Assembly (NCBI GenBank): GCA_049522755.1
Contig: JBEKNN010000009.1
Coordinates: 6,843 to 70,842, forward strand
Length of the DNA stretch: 64,000 nucleotides
Direction of reading: 5' to 3'
Source of the DNA: PALSA-243 sp049522755
Lineage (GTDB): Bacteria > Acidobacteriota > Terriglobia > Bryobacterales > Bryobacteraceae
The notes beneath the pieces were generated by a model. It made no database searches. It was not told the origin of the DNA and saw only the letters and a list, made by a program, of their open reading frames with translations. This document shows positions 35,718-45,012 of the stretch, in pieces. The first letter of the stretch is position 1; every line of letters begins with the position of its first letter. The position numbers were made by a program, and so were the translations under genes.

Positions 35718-36980
35718 TTATGCCGTTTTCCGGGCGTGTTCGAACAAATAGGTAAGCGTTTTCTCGGTCTGGATGTGGCTGGCGATGCGGCCGAGCGTCC
35801 CGTCCTTTTCAAAGCGCATGTGGACGGCGGCTACTGGTTCCCGCTGTTGCCGCGCAACGCGCTCCACCTCCTTATCGACTTCGTCGCGCGTAGCATGAAT
35901 GGACTCGCGCTCGGAAATGCGGGACAGCAGCATGGACGCCTTGACTTCGCGAAGGGCCTTATCGCGCTGAGTCTCCTTCACCTTTGCCCAATCGAGCTTG
36001 ATATGACTGGGGTCGACGCCTTCGGCCGCCATGGCGCGCAGGCTCTGCTCGACGCGGTTGCGGATCTGCTGGTCGACGAAGGCTTCCGGCACCGGAAACT
36101 CGTGACTATCCACCAGTTTTTCCACCAGCTCGTTCTTGGCCGCCTGCTGGGCCTCGATCTGGCGCTGCGCGAAGATGCTCTTACGGACGGACTCGCGCAA
36201 TTCGTCGACGGTGCGGAAATCGCCGAGATCTTGCGCAAATTCGTCGTTGAGCTCGGGCAGCTCCTTCTTGCGAATGCCTTTGAGGGTGGCGTGAAACTTG
36301 ACGGTTCTGCCGGCGAGGCGCGCGGCGCCGTAATCCTCGGGATAAGGCACTTCGAACTCGCGCTCGTCGCCGGGGGTGACGCCGAGGAGGTTTTCGGTGA
36401 AGGCGGGGAGGGTATCGCCGCCGCCGATCTCGAGCACGACTTCGTCGGTTTTGACAGGATCGCCTTCGACGCCCGAAAGGCTTTCGAGCGCGACCACGGC
36501 ATGGTCGCCAATTTCCACGGGACGCGGATCGACGTTGGCGTAATCGGCCTTCTGCTCGCGGATCTCTTCGACTCTGCGGCTGACGTCTTCGTCGGAGATT
36601 TCCGGATCGTGGTACGGCACCTCGATGTCTTTGTAATCCTTCAACTCGATTTCCGGGACCACTTCGAATTTAGCCTTAAAGCGCAGCGGCTCGCCTTCGT
36701 TGAGATGGACCTCGGTGATATCGGGCGTGCCCACGACGTTGAGGTTTTCGTCCTTGAACTGCTTGTTCAAATATTTGGGGACGAGGGCTTCGAGGACTTT
36801 TTTGCGGATGTCGCCGGCGTAATACTTGCGGATCATGGAAGCGGGCGCTTTGCCGGGACGGAAGCCCTGGAGCTTAGCCCTCTTCTGCACGTCGGCGGTG
36901 ACGCGCGCGGTTTCGCTTTCCACTTCCTGAACGGGGACCGAAATTTCCAGCGCGTGCTGGCAACCTTCAACTAACGCCAA
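35718..36980 (-). CDS. tig: Trigger factor, ribosome-associated chaperone/prolyl isomerase
   Basis: 420-aa chaperone that binds nascent chains at the ribosome exit. From TTG 36980 the product begins (M)ALVEGCQHALEISVPVQEVESE, matching the usual trigger factor start, with the ribosome-binding signature GFRPGKAP (GFRxGxxP, about residues 43-50). The FKBP-like PPIase domain is about residues 150-240 (IGDHAVVALESLSG...PYPEDYGAARLAGRTVKFHATL), followed by the C-terminal arms. AGAGG lies about nine bases before the TTG. The frame is open up to 37217 but those residues do not match the family. Confidence 0.93.
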   Translation of the reverse strand: MALVEGCQHALEISVPVQEVESETARVTADVQKRAKLQGFRPGKAPASMIRKYYAGDIRKKVLEALVPKYLNKQFKDENLNVVGTPDITEVHLNEGEPLRFKAKFEVVPEIELKDYKDIEVPYHDPEISDEDVSRRVEEIREQKADYANVDPRPVEIGDHAVVALESLSGVEGDPVKTDEVVLEIGGGDTLPAFTENLLGVTPGDEREFEVPYPEDYGAARLAGRTVKFHATLKGIRKKELPELNDEFAQDLGDFRTVDELRESVRKSIFAQRQIEAQQAAKNELVEKLVDSHEFPVPEAFVDQQIRNRVEQSLRAMAAEGVDPSHIKLDWAKVKETQRDKALREVKASMLLSRISERESIHATRDEVDKEVERVARQQREPVAAVHMRFEKDGTLGRIASHIQTEKTLTYLFEHARKTA

Positions 36981-37159
36981 GTGAATTGAACCTCTGGAAT
37001 GAAGAAGTTGGTGAACGCCTATCTTAACACGCAGCACCCCGTCCAAGGCAGCCTTTGGGCGGAGTGCGCCGAATTCGTGGATGGCCGGGGGGCTGTGAGA
37101 GCCGATTAACGCGGACAAGCACAGCGCCGATAAGCATAACGTTGGAGCGAAAATCCGGC

Positions 37160-37861
37160 TCATTGGGGGACTCCGGATTCCTTCGCCGGGAGCGGCGCGC
37201 GGGGAGCGGAAACGCACGATTGGGCGGGGGCTTGGCTGGTTGGAATGTTGGCTTCGGACGAGCGGGGAGCGGCGGGCATCGGCGGAACCGAGCTCAGTTT
37301 TGCGCTGCCAAGTGGTTCGGAATCAGCGGCTTGCGCGGGAGAATGCAGTGATTCCATAGCGACAGGCGAGTGTTCGAAAATGGGACTAGGGTCGTTTGGT
37401 ATTTTGACTGTGCGCCGCATAATGAAGGTGCGCAGGGACCGTTGATATATTCGATGAAGGCGGGTCTCATAACGGTGCACGAGGGATAAGGAGCGCGAGG
37501 CGGCAAAGACATGGAAGGCGGCGACTATGCGGTGGAGCGCATCGCAGTCGGGTTGGCTGGCGGTTTGGGTATCGAACATGCGGGTTTCGATGGACCAGGC
37601 GCGGCGCTGGCGCCAGCGGGCGGCGGACATTTCCTCGATCATGCCGAACTCGACATCGCCGGCGGGCCGGAAGCGGTCGACGTGCTGCTGGAGGAGCATC
37701 GGGAAACCCGGGCGCGATTCGTCGTCCACAACGCTATTTTTGGCGCACAAGCCGTGACGGATGGCGTTTTGCGAAGAGTGGAGCTTTCCCGCGGGTGTGG
37801 TCGGCCCTTTGGAGAGGGCGCCGTTGGCTCGGGACGATCGAATTCTTCTCGGTGAGGACAT
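37160..37861 (-). CDS. Acidobacterial hypothetical protein ('SQNAIRHGL' family)
   Basis: 233-aa soluble protein. The N-terminal signature SRANGALSKGPTTPAGKLHSSQNAIRHGL, the following PGFPMLLQQHVDRFRPAGDVEFGMIEEMSAARWRQRRAWSIETRMF and the Arg-rich YETRLHRIYQRSLRTF identify a family I have seen repeatedly in acidobacterial and planctomycete genomes, often in many copies, without known function. The C-terminal 80 residues are Pro/Ser/Ala-rich and probably disordered. It lies upstream of tig on the same strand; transcription is probably separate. Confidence 0.7.
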   Translation of the reverse strand: MSSPRRIRSSRANGALSKGPTTPAGKLHSSQNAIRHGLCAKNSVVDDESRPGFPMLLQQHVDRFRPAGDVEFGMIEEMSAARWRQRRAWSIETRMFDTQTASQPDCDALHRIVAAFHVFAASRSLSLVHRYETRLHRIYQRSLRTFIMRRTVKIPNDPSPIFEHSPVAMESLHSPAQAADSEPLGSAKLSSVPPMPAAPRSSEANIPTSQAPAQSCVSAPRAPLPAKESGVPQ

Positions 37862-38131
37862 ATACCCTTTGTCAATACCAAGTTAGTACGGCGGGAGCGA
37901 GTAATCGGGGTAAGTTGAGAGTAAGTGGTTGGATACATAGGCCGAAAAAATTTGTGATTTCGAGTGACTCAGCTTTACGCGAAATCGAGAAATGCGGGCG
38001 GAGGCTGGTCCCGAACTCCGGCGCGGTTATCTAACTGTCGACGGGAGGGCGGTTACCGGGGGATGGGCGTGCGCGAAGTCACAGCCAGAGCCGTGGATAG
38101 CGCCCCGGCGCTTGCGGTACCGTAGATAGAT

Positions 38132-38968
38132 ATGAAGAACGGATCTCTTCGTATCGCCACAATCTGCTTGCTCTTCCCCGGCGCCTACGGGCAGAGCCAG
38201 CCAGCTCTGAGCGTTCAGGAAAAGGCCATTTCGACGCAAATCCGCCAACTCAGAGGGCTGACGGACGAGGTGTGGACGCAGACCGTCGGGAAGATTGCCA
38301 GGCAAATTCAGCAACTGCCGGCGGGCGCGGAGAAAGAGGGCCTGATCGGCGAGTTTGGGAATCTGGTTACCGAGGGCGACGCCGGCCACGACACTCTTCA
38401 GGTGGTGGCGTCTACCATGGCGCAGGTGCTGAGAGATTCCCCGAACAGCTCTGTATCCTCCACGTTGGCGCAGTTGGTGCGTTACGAGCATCTGGAAGTA
38501 TCGTCGGACAACCCGCATTACCTGGCCGCCATGGCGAAGCTGGAGGACGAGGACTTGCGCCGTCAAAACCCCGAATTCGCGCTCCGCGATCTGAAGGGCG
38601 TGGAATGGAACTTCAAGGCGTTGCGCGGCAAAGTGGTGCTGGTGAACTTCTGGGCTACGTGGTGTCCGCCTTGCCGACGGGAGATGCCCGACATGCAAGC
38701 CCTCCACGAACGGTTCGGCCCGCGCGGCCTGGTGATTCTGGCCATCTCAGATGAGGATGCCGGAAAAGTGGAGCCGTTCCTTGCGGCGCAGAAGTATACC
38801 TATTCCATTCTTCTCGATCCGGGACGGAAAGTGAACCAGTTGTTCGGCGTTAGCGGAATCCCCAAGAGCTTTCTGTATGGCCGCGACGGCAAGCTGGTGA
38901 CCCAGGCGATCGACCGGCGCACAGCGGCGCAGTTCCTCGCGATGCTGAAACAGGCGGGCTTGGAATAA
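38132..38968 (+). CDS. Exported TlpA/ResA-like thiol-disulfide oxidoreductase
   Basis: 278-aa thioredoxin-fold protein. A weak signal peptide (MKNGSLRIATICLLFPGAYGQ) is followed by a helical N-terminal region of about 120 residues, then the TlpA domain from about residue 150: FALRDLKGVEWNFKALRGKVVLVNFWATWCPPCRREMPDM with redox-active Cys178 and Cys181, and the cis-Pro loop GVSGIPKSFLYGRDGKLV. Members reduce or isomerise disulfides outside the cytoplasm, for example in cytochrome c maturation. The helical N-terminal extension is longer than usual. Confidence 0.85.
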   Translation: MKNGSLRIATICLLFPGAYGQSQPALSVQEKAISTQIRQLRGLTDEVWTQTVGKIARQIQQLPAGAEKEGLIGEFGNLVTEGDAGHDTLQVVASTMAQVLRDSPNSSVSSTLAQLVRYEHLEVSSDNPHYLAAMAKLEDEDLRRQNPEFALRDLKGVEWNFKALRGKVVLVNFWATWCPPCRREMPDMQALHERFGPRGLVILAISDEDAGKVEPFLAAQKYTYSILLDPGRKVNQLFGVSGIPKSFLYGRDGKLVTQAIDRRTAAQFLAMLKQAGLE

Positions 38969-39083
38969 CGAGCCTGCGTCGGATCACAGAACGGCGAAAC
39001 TGCGAGCGGCCGGAATTGCTGGCGTCTAGCGATGCGCCGGAGGTATTCACGTGTCTGCACGGTTGCGGATACGGTGCCGAAGC

Positions 39084-39124
39084 GCGTTCACACGAGTGTG
39101 AACGCTGCACGCATGAGTGCGTGC
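39084..39124. promoter_or_regulatory. Two adjacent perfect inverted repeats upstream of the LytTR regulator
   Basis: GCGTTCACAC-GA-GTGTGAACGC (39084-39105) and GCACGCA-TGAG-TGCGTGC (39107-39124). They could be a protein-binding dyad or consecutive RNA hairpins between the thioredoxin gene and the regulator gene. No T-run follows, so they are not a classical terminator. Confidence 0.4.
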
Positions 39125-39220
39125 GCCACGATTCACGATGCAACGATACATGATGGATGATGCACGATGCAACAATTCATGATGCACAATGCACGATGGC
39201 GCGATGCGCGATGCACGTTG
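39125..39220. repeat. Imperfect tandem repeat of CACGATGCA-type units
   Basis: About nine degenerate copies of a roughly 8-10 base unit (CACGATGCAA, ATGATGCACG, ATGCACAATG, GCGCGATGCG) fill the 95 bases before the response-regulator start. LytTR proteins bind spaced direct repeats, so some units could be autoregulatory sites; simple-sequence expansion is the alternative. Confidence 0.5.
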
Positions 39221-39235
39221 TAGAGTGTCTTATGA

Positions 39236-39967
39236 ATGGCGTTGCGCGCAGTGATTGTCGACGATGAGGAACTGGCGCGCGCGTATCTGCGCGAGATGCT
39301 GCAATCGCACCCCGAGATCGAACTGGTAGCGGAGTGCGCCAATGGTTTCGAAGCCGTAAAGGCGGTCAACGACTTGTCGCCCGACCTGTTGTTCCTGGAC
39401 GTGCAAATGCCCAAGCTCGATGGTTTCGAGGTGCTGGAGCTGATCGATGCCGATCCTGCCGTGATCTTTGTCACCGCCTACGATCAGTACGCCATGCGCG
39501 CATTCGACGCCCAGGCGATCGATTATCTGTTGAAACCCTTCAGCGCCGAGCGCTTCGGCCGCGCGCTGGAACGCGCCAAGGGCCGCAGCGGAAAGAAGCC
39601 GAGGCCCGCGCCGCGCCAGGTGGACCGGATCGTAGTGCGCGACGGCGCGAAGATCCACGTGATTCCGCTCGACAAGCTGGATTACGCCGAAGCGCAGGAC
39701 GACTACGTGGCGCTGCACAGCGAAGGCAAGAGCTACCTGAAACAGCAGCCCATCGGCGCGCTGGAAGCGATGCTGGATGGCGCGCGGTTCGTGCGGATAC
39801 ACCGGTCGGTGATCGTCAACCTGGAGCGCGTGACGCGCGTCGAACCCTACGCTAAAGATAGCCGCGTGGCGATTCTGGCGGATGGAACGCGCCTGCCGGT
39901 GAGCCGCTCGGGCTATGCGCGGCTGCTGGAAGCGATGGGCGATGCGCAGGGCGGAGGGTCGGGTTGA
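39236..39967 (+). CDS. LytTR-family response regulator
   Basis: 243-aa two-component regulator. The receiver domain is MALRAVIVDDEELARAYLREML...LLFLDVQMPKLDGFEVLE with phospho-acceptor Asp55 and the acidic pair at residues 9-10; the LytTR DNA-binding domain covers about residues 135-235 (IVVRDGAKIHVIPLDKLDYAEAQDDYVALHSEGKSYL...FVRIHRSVIVNLERV). The natural partner is a LytS-type kinase such as the one at 43983-44990, which lies about 4 kb away on the other strand. No good ribosome binding site precedes ATG 39236. Confidence 0.92.
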   Translation: MALRAVIVDDEELARAYLREMLQSHPEIELVAECANGFEAVKAVNDLSPDLLFLDVQMPKLDGFEVLELIDADPAVIFVTAYDQYAMRAFDAQAIDYLLKPFSAERFGRALERAKGRSGKKPRPAPRQVDRIVVRDGAKIHVIPLDKLDYAEAQDDYVALHSEGKSYLKQQPIGALEAMLDGARFVRIHRSVIVNLERVTRVEPYAKDSRVAILADGTRLPVSRSGYARLLEAMGDAQGGGSG

Positions 39968-39975
39968 GACCGCGC

Positions 39976-42900
39976 TTACTTGATCACTGGCACGCCGGGT
40001 TGGATGAATCGATAGATGACGCTGCCAATGTCGGGGAACTGGTAAGTCACCCAGGTAAGTACAGGTAAAGCTCCGAACGAGATAACCCGGAGATAGAACT
40101 CCCAACCTAACTCATTGGCTTTAGTATCCGTAATCCGGCTGAGAATGGGATTGCGGTGCATTTGCGCAAACACCCAGATAACTCCCGATCCAAGAAAAGC
40201 CAAGAGACCTGTGAAGACCCAATCCAACACTTGACGCGGTTGGAACGGATAAGAGTTCCAGGCCAGGATAGCCAGAACGAAGGAAATGGAGACAAAGGTC
40301 ATGAGGTAGCGCAGGTTCGCCAGGACGGCGCGGATCAGCGAGATGTAGCGAATGACTAAGAACTCTTCCGCCACCAGTATCCGCGCCGGCTCCACCGAGG
40401 CCGGTCCGGCGTGCGGCTCCACTTCCTTACCCTCGACCAACCCGGTGCGCTCATCTTTCCAATATGGAATCAATAGGGTCGACAGGAGGTCCCGGCTGAA
40501 AGCGGCAAACCGGATCTCCATCCTCCGAACAAAATCGTAGTCAAACTCCTCGGTCTTGATCTGGTCTGCGGGCGCAGCGATGCGCAAGCGGAGTTTCCCG
40601 GTCTCCGCCAGGAGATCTTCATAAGCGGTCTGGAGCCGCAGACGGTCGGAACATAACTGGAAATCAGGCTGGTGGAGCATCTGACGCATCGATTCTAAAG
40701 AGCGTCCCATATCCCGCCAATGTTCTTGCAGGCCGCCTTGGCGAAGCATGGTCATCCATCCAGTTCCTTTTAACCTGCCGAACGCGAATCGGACAGGTAG
40801 ATTCTCCAGGCGATCGAGCAGGCCCGTCTTAAGGGCTCCCCAAATCAAAATCATGCGTAGCCACCCCGCCAGCGACAGCCCGATGATTGGAAAAAAGAGG
40901 GCGGCGACCAAGAATTCGTAAGGGCTTGGCAGATGCGGCCCCGTCTTCCACAGAAAGTGATCCATGCCGCGTATTGGTATGAAGAAGAAGAACAGAACCA
41001 TGGCAACGGGATAAGCCACCATAAGAAGAATATCGATCCCGAGACAATCATCCAAGCCGGCTCCATCCCGCGGCGAAAGCTCGTCCGGTCGAGCTGCGCG
41101 GCGAAACCTGCTGAAGCGACACAACAACTGGCGCGTAATCAGCAGGCAGGTAATGTTGTTATACAGGCAGGAATCCCGCGAATTGCGGCACTGGGCCAGG
41201 TCATCGTCCGAGACGAAGAAACGATCGCGGGCCTGGTCGTTCAGCTTACCCGGAAGCCACGGTCTGCCGTTCATGGAAAACCGCAGGCGCCACGTTTGCA
41301 GGAGGCCCCAGATGTACCAACTGAACAGTAGTAGCAGCACTGGAACTAACGGCGAGACTCCGCTGCCCGGGTTGATGCAGCGAAAGCAGAAAGATAAGCC
41401 AACAAGATCGGGAGAACTTAGGAAAGAGCCCGTGCAGCACGCGTAACTCCAAAGAGAACAGATCGCAAACAGCGCGGTTATTACGAACAGGTTCAGGAAG
41501 AAATACACGTTCCGGCAAACGCGTCCATATAGATGCCGGATGCCGGGATGGCAGTCTGAAAAGCTGGCTGGCGACGCGGCCCATCCTATGTGTCCACGCG
41601 TTTTCGAAATGGCGGCACAGACGGCCAAGACGCCGCCGCAGAGGGTAGCCATGCTCACCACGACACTCAATAGATTGCCGCCAACCTTCCAGTCGAGCCA
41701 CAAGACAGGAAAGGACACAACGAACGCCATGGAAAACAGCATGGCCGTCGCCGCGTGGACATACATCGATCGGCGCCGCGGCTGATCGTTGTCCCGAATG
41801 GCGAGATCGCGTGTGAAGGGGGACCAGTAATCCGCTACGCCGAGCATGGCAGTGTGAAACAGGCAGAGAAGGAATATCAGTACACAAAGAACATCCCAGA
41901 GCCGGGACGGATAGATTATTGCGCCTCGATCGGTGGTATTGTGAGCCGCGCAAGTTTGAGATCCTTCATTTCCATCCTTGTCGATCGCCGGCAGAACCTG
42001 ATTCTGACTGCTGGAACATGGACTCAGAATAGCGAGCGGATAATAGCCATCGCTTCCAATTGCCGTGGCCCAGAGAGACGGCTGTTGAAGATCGTCCGGC
42101 TCGAGAAGGCTGTGGTAGCCCTGGAGAATGGGCTGTTTGCGGCTGCCCGGATTAGCGCGCCAGAATGTGTAGCTGGTAGCGTTGTAATAGGCATAGCTCG
42201 AAGAGTTAGTGTAAGTGCGAAGCGGAGCGGATAGCTTTCCTGGAACAGGCTTTCCCCGTCCCAGGCCGATCATGGGATATGGAGTAATGGTAATGGCGCC
42301 GATGAACGGCACATTATCGATGGCCCGCACCGAAAGCAGGTCGGCCGCAAAAAACAGCAGCGTTGCGTCCGGACAAGCGCGGTGCAGGAATTGCGAGAGG
42401 AAAATCTGGTCGAGCACGTTAGAGGCGGCGATGGCGATAAATTTGGAGCGATACCGATGAAGCTGGCGGGCAATGGTCATCAACTGCGCTTCTTGGGAAA
42501 GAGGCGTGTTCTCGGGAGAGAAGATTGGAACACTGTCCTGCGCGCTGTAATCCTTTAGAGAGAAATGCAGATACGGGCTATAGGCGATCCCGGGAGGAGC
42601 CGCTGAGTTAGCGGACTGATCCCGGCCGGCTCTAGCGTTGCGCAGCAGTGAAATCTCTCTCGGGAAGCGAATCACCAGCGCGCCGCCGTCTTTTAAGCTG
42701 TCTGCGCCAGACATGCCGTTGCCAAAAGCAGTATTGTCCTCGACGAGGAATGCAAACTCTCCGTCATATCCGGAACCGGAGAGACGATGTAGAAAGGCGC
42801 TCATGTCATAGGTTCTGTCGTCGGCGAAAGAGAGGTAGTGGAGTTTCAGTTGACTCTTCAATTGAGTCACCGAGAGCCGGGTTGCGGTTGCGCCTGCCAC

Positions 42901-43791
42901 GTCAAATTCACTGGCCGCCAGAATGGACTTCGATCGAGCTCTCTCAATGGCTGCGCTTAGCGATGCCACGGATCCGGAATAAGTAGGACCTACCATGGCC
43001 AATCGGTTCCCAGCCCCGGTTGAGAACTGATCTCCGATGGCCGACTTCAATTCGGTTTCGTATAAGAAGGCGTTTTGTAACTGAAACCCATCTATGCCCT
43101 TCGTCGGCGCTTCCCCCACCAGGAAGAGGTAAATAACCTGGCGGAAGCTGACGGACGAATCAGATGCCTCCGATCCGGCGGGGACGTGCTCTAGAACGAT
43201 CAATCCGGGCTGCCGCTCCCGTTCCGGATCGTGACCCGGCTCGACATCCCACCGGGATTCGGCGGCTTTCAGGACTCCTCCCCGGTTCTTCCAGGGCAGC
43301 CAGTAATAACTGCTTACATATTCGTTATCCGCAGCCGCCTGGAGAATGGCCTCCACGCTGCGATCGAAGGTGAGGGCCAAATGGGTATGAACGGGATCGG
43401 GCACGGCGGCAATGATTGCGGTGACTTGGATCGGTCCACCGTGTTTCGGGAATCCCCACCGCTCTTTCCGTTCGGCGCTGCATCCCAGCTCTTGTTTCCT
43501 TTTGGTCTCCTCGACGTCCAGGTAGAGTTCAAGCCGCCGATCGCCGATGGCGCCGGAGACTTCAGGGGTCTTTTCCGGCGACTGCTCTTTAGGGTCTCTG
43601 GCGGGAGCCCAATAATTGCACGACGCGATCCAGGGACCTTCCCACGGCTCGGTGTGAGGCGAGGAACTTGTTCCGGTTCTGTCGGAGTCGGATGATGAAG
43701 GCTCTTGCGGAGAGAGGGAACCCGCAGGCCGCACCAGAAGAGCGACCGCCAGAGCTGTGCTGACCACAAGACCTTGATGTTTGTTCGTCAT
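39976..43791 (-). CDS. Giant membrane protein with extracytoplasmic periplasmic-binding-like domain, unknown function
   Basis: 1271 aa from ATG 43791 (an in-frame start at 43869 adds 26 residues before the signal peptide). Layout: signal peptide (TNKHQGLVVSTALAVALLV); a large extracytoplasmic region of about 600 residues; then about ten membrane helices from residue ~631 to the end (for example WDVLCVLIFLLCLFHTAML, YVHAATAMLFSMAFVVSF, IDILLMVAYPVAMVLFFFF, WVFTGLLAFLGSGVIWVFAQM) with cytoplasmic-looking loops. LAMVGPTYSGSVASLSAAIERA, SKFIAIAASNVLDQIFLSQFL and DATLLFFAADLL recall a type I periplasmic-binding/ANF-receptor fold, a weak resemblance. I do not recognise the full-length family. The gene is visibly less GC-rich than its neighbours, suggesting acquisition. 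It ends 9 bases from the convergent response regulator. Confidence 0.75.
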   Translation of the reverse strand: MTNKHQGLVVSTALAVALLVRPAGSLSPQEPSSSDSDRTGTSSSPHTEPWEGPWIASCNYWAPARDPKEQSPEKTPEVSGAIGDRRLELYLDVEETKRKQELGCSAERKERWGFPKHGGPIQVTAIIAAVPDPVHTHLALTFDRSVEAILQAAADNEYVSSYYWLPWKNRGGVLKAAESRWDVEPGHDPERERQPGLIVLEHVPAGSEASDSSVSFRQVIYLFLVGEAPTKGIDGFQLQNAFLYETELKSAIGDQFSTGAGNRLAMVGPTYSGSVASLSAAIERARSKSILAASEFDVAGATATRLSVTQLKSQLKLHYLSFADDRTYDMSAFLHRLSGSGYDGEFAFLVEDNTAFGNGMSGADSLKDGGALVIRFPREISLLRNARAGRDQSANSAAPPGIAYSPYLHFSLKDYSAQDSVPIFSPENTPLSQEAQLMTIARQLHRYRSKFIAIAASNVLDQIFLSQFLHRACPDATLLFFAADLLSVRAIDNVPFIGAITITPYPMIGLGRGKPVPGKLSAPLRTYTNSSSYAYYNATSYTFWRANPGSRKQPILQGYHSLLEPDDLQQPSLWATAIGSDGYYPLAILSPCSSSQNQVLPAIDKDGNEGSQTCAAHNTTDRGAIIYPSRLWDVLCVLIFLLCLFHTAMLGVADYWSPFTRDLAIRDNDQPRRRSMYVHAATAMLFSMAFVVSFPVLWLDWKVGGNLLSVVVSMATLCGGVLAVCAAISKTRGHIGWAASPASFSDCHPGIRHLYGRVCRNVYFFLNLFVITALFAICSLWSYACCTGSFLSSPDLVGLSFCFRCINPGSGVSPLVPVLLLLFSWYIWGLLQTWRLRFSMNGRPWLPGKLNDQARDRFFVSDDDLAQCRNSRDSCLYNNITCLLITRQLLCRFSRFRRAARPDELSPRDGAGLDDCLGIDILLMVAYPVAMVLFFFFIPIRGMDHFLWKTGPHLPSPYEFLVAALFFPIIGLSLAGWLRMILIWGALKTGLLDRLENLPVRFAFGRLKGTGWMTMLRQGGLQEHWRDMGRSLESMRQMLHQPDFQLCSDRLRLQTAYEDLLAETGKLRLRIAAPADQIKTEEFDYDFVRRMEIRFAAFSRDLLSTLLIPYWKDERTGLVEGKEVEPHAGPASVEPARILVAEEFLVIRYISLIRAVLANLRYLMTFVSISFVLAILAWNSYPFQPRQVLDWVFTGLLAFLGSGVIWVFAQMHRNPILSRITDTKANELGWEFYLRVISFGALPVLTWVTYQFPDIGSVIYRFIQPGVPVIK

Positions 43792-43982
43792 TGGGGAGGT
43801 CCTTTCATCGGCCTGGGAGAAATCGGCCTGACTCGCGACCCAAGGGCGACTGTCTTCGGCGCCCGCCAAGCGAAAATTCCTTGCCTATACTCGATAGCGG
43901 AAAAAGCCGGCGGGAAGGGACACGCGGCCGGCCACATGGCGCGGCCTGAGGAGGAGGCCGCGTGCCTGGCAATCCCGCCCCG

Positions 43983-44990
43983 CTACTTGCAGGGCAGCCG
44001 CAGCGATACGCGATAGACGGCGCCGTCCGCGCGGGCGCTAAAGAAGGCGTCATCGCCGTAGAGCATCGCCAGGCGGCGGCGTACGTGGGCGAGGCCGATG
44101 CCGTCGCGCGGCGCGGCGGGCGATTCGGGGTCGAAAGCATTCTCAATCTCGATGGAGACGCCGGCGCCGGTGCGGCTGGCGGAGAGCCGGATGGCGCCGC
44201 CCTCCACCATACCCGCGACGCCGTGTTTCACCGCATTCTCCACGAGCGGTTGGAGCAGCAGCGCGGGCGCAAGGCAATCTTCGCAGGCGGAATCGACGCT
44301 CTCTTCCACTTGCAGGCGCGCGCCGAAGCGCACCCGCTCCACCTCCAGATAACTGCGGGCGAGCGCAAGCTCTTCGCGCAGAGGGATGCTCTCGCGGTCG
44401 CCGAGCGACAGGCTGGAGCGCAGAAAATCCGACAAGCGAATGCACATTTCGCGGGCGCGCGCTCCATCGAGCGTGGTCAGCGCGGCGATGGAATGCAGGC
44501 TATTGAACAGAAAGTGCGGGTTGAGCTGGAATTTCAGCGCCTGCAGCTGCGATTCGCGCGCCAGCGCGCGCGCTTCGGTGGCGCGGCTCTCGGCTTCCCG
44601 CTGTTGCACGGAGGCGATGGCGGCGTAGTGCAGTCCGGTGGAGAGCAGGTAGAGCAGCATGCCGAGCGCGAATAGCAGCGGCAGGTGCGGGGCCAACAGC
44701 GGCGAAGCGAGCCACGCGGTTCCCACGAAGACCGCGCTGCCCGCGGCCGCGGCGCCCAAGGACGGCGCCAGCGCTCGATTCGGCGCACGCAGCGGCAGGG
44801 CTCGGCAGAGGTACCACGGCGAGAGGCAGATGAAGGCGAAGAGCAGGCAGGCTGGGGCGAGTCCGCTAACCGCCGTCCGCCAATCTACTCTGCCGGACGC
44901 CCACAAGATGGCGGCCAGCAGCGCAAGTATCAGCGTCCAGGCCAATGCGTAGAGCAGCACGCGCCGGCCGGATGCCAGGATGGGATGCAT
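43983..44990 (-). CDS. LytS/YehU-type sensor histidine kinase
   Basis: About 335 aa from ATG 44990 (MHPILASGRRVLLYALAW). Four to five membrane helices in the first ~150 residues (LILALLAAILWASG, LLFAFICLSPWYLC, VFVGTAWLASPLLA, LLFALGMLLYLLSTGL), a short coiled linker, then a His_kinase domain with LNPHFLFNSLHSIAALT holding the phospho-His, and the HATPase_c domain with LLLQPLVENAVKHGV and GIGLAHVRRRLAMLYG. No recognisable sensor domain beyond the membrane part. Its expected partner is a LytTR regulator; the one at 39236 is the only candidate in view. Starts 22 bases after the LiaF-like gene. Confidence 0.9.
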   Translation of the reverse strand: MHPILASGRRVLLYALAWTLILALLAAILWASGRVDWRTAVSGLAPACLLFAFICLSPWYLCRALPLRAPNRALAPSLGAAAAGSAVFVGTAWLASPLLAPHLPLLFALGMLLYLLSTGLHYAAIASVQQREAESRATEARALARESQLQALKFQLNPHFLFNSLHSIAALTTLDGARAREMCIRLSDFLRSSLSLGDRESIPLREELALARSYLEVERVRFGARLQVEESVDSACEDCLAPALLLQPLVENAVKHGVAGMVEGGAIRLSASRTGAGVSIEIENAFDPESPAAPRDGIGLAHVRRRLAMLYGDDAFFSARADGAVYRVSLRLPCK

Positions 44991-45012
44991 CGGGGCTTCC
45001 AGTAAACTCGCG

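Noticed and set aside
35661..36974. 437-codon plus-strand frame opposite tig
   Set aside because: Antisense to trigger factor, no domain and no ribosome binding site.
39125..39220. CRISPR-like array
   Set aside because: Units are short, degenerate and contiguous without spacers; no cas genes nearby.
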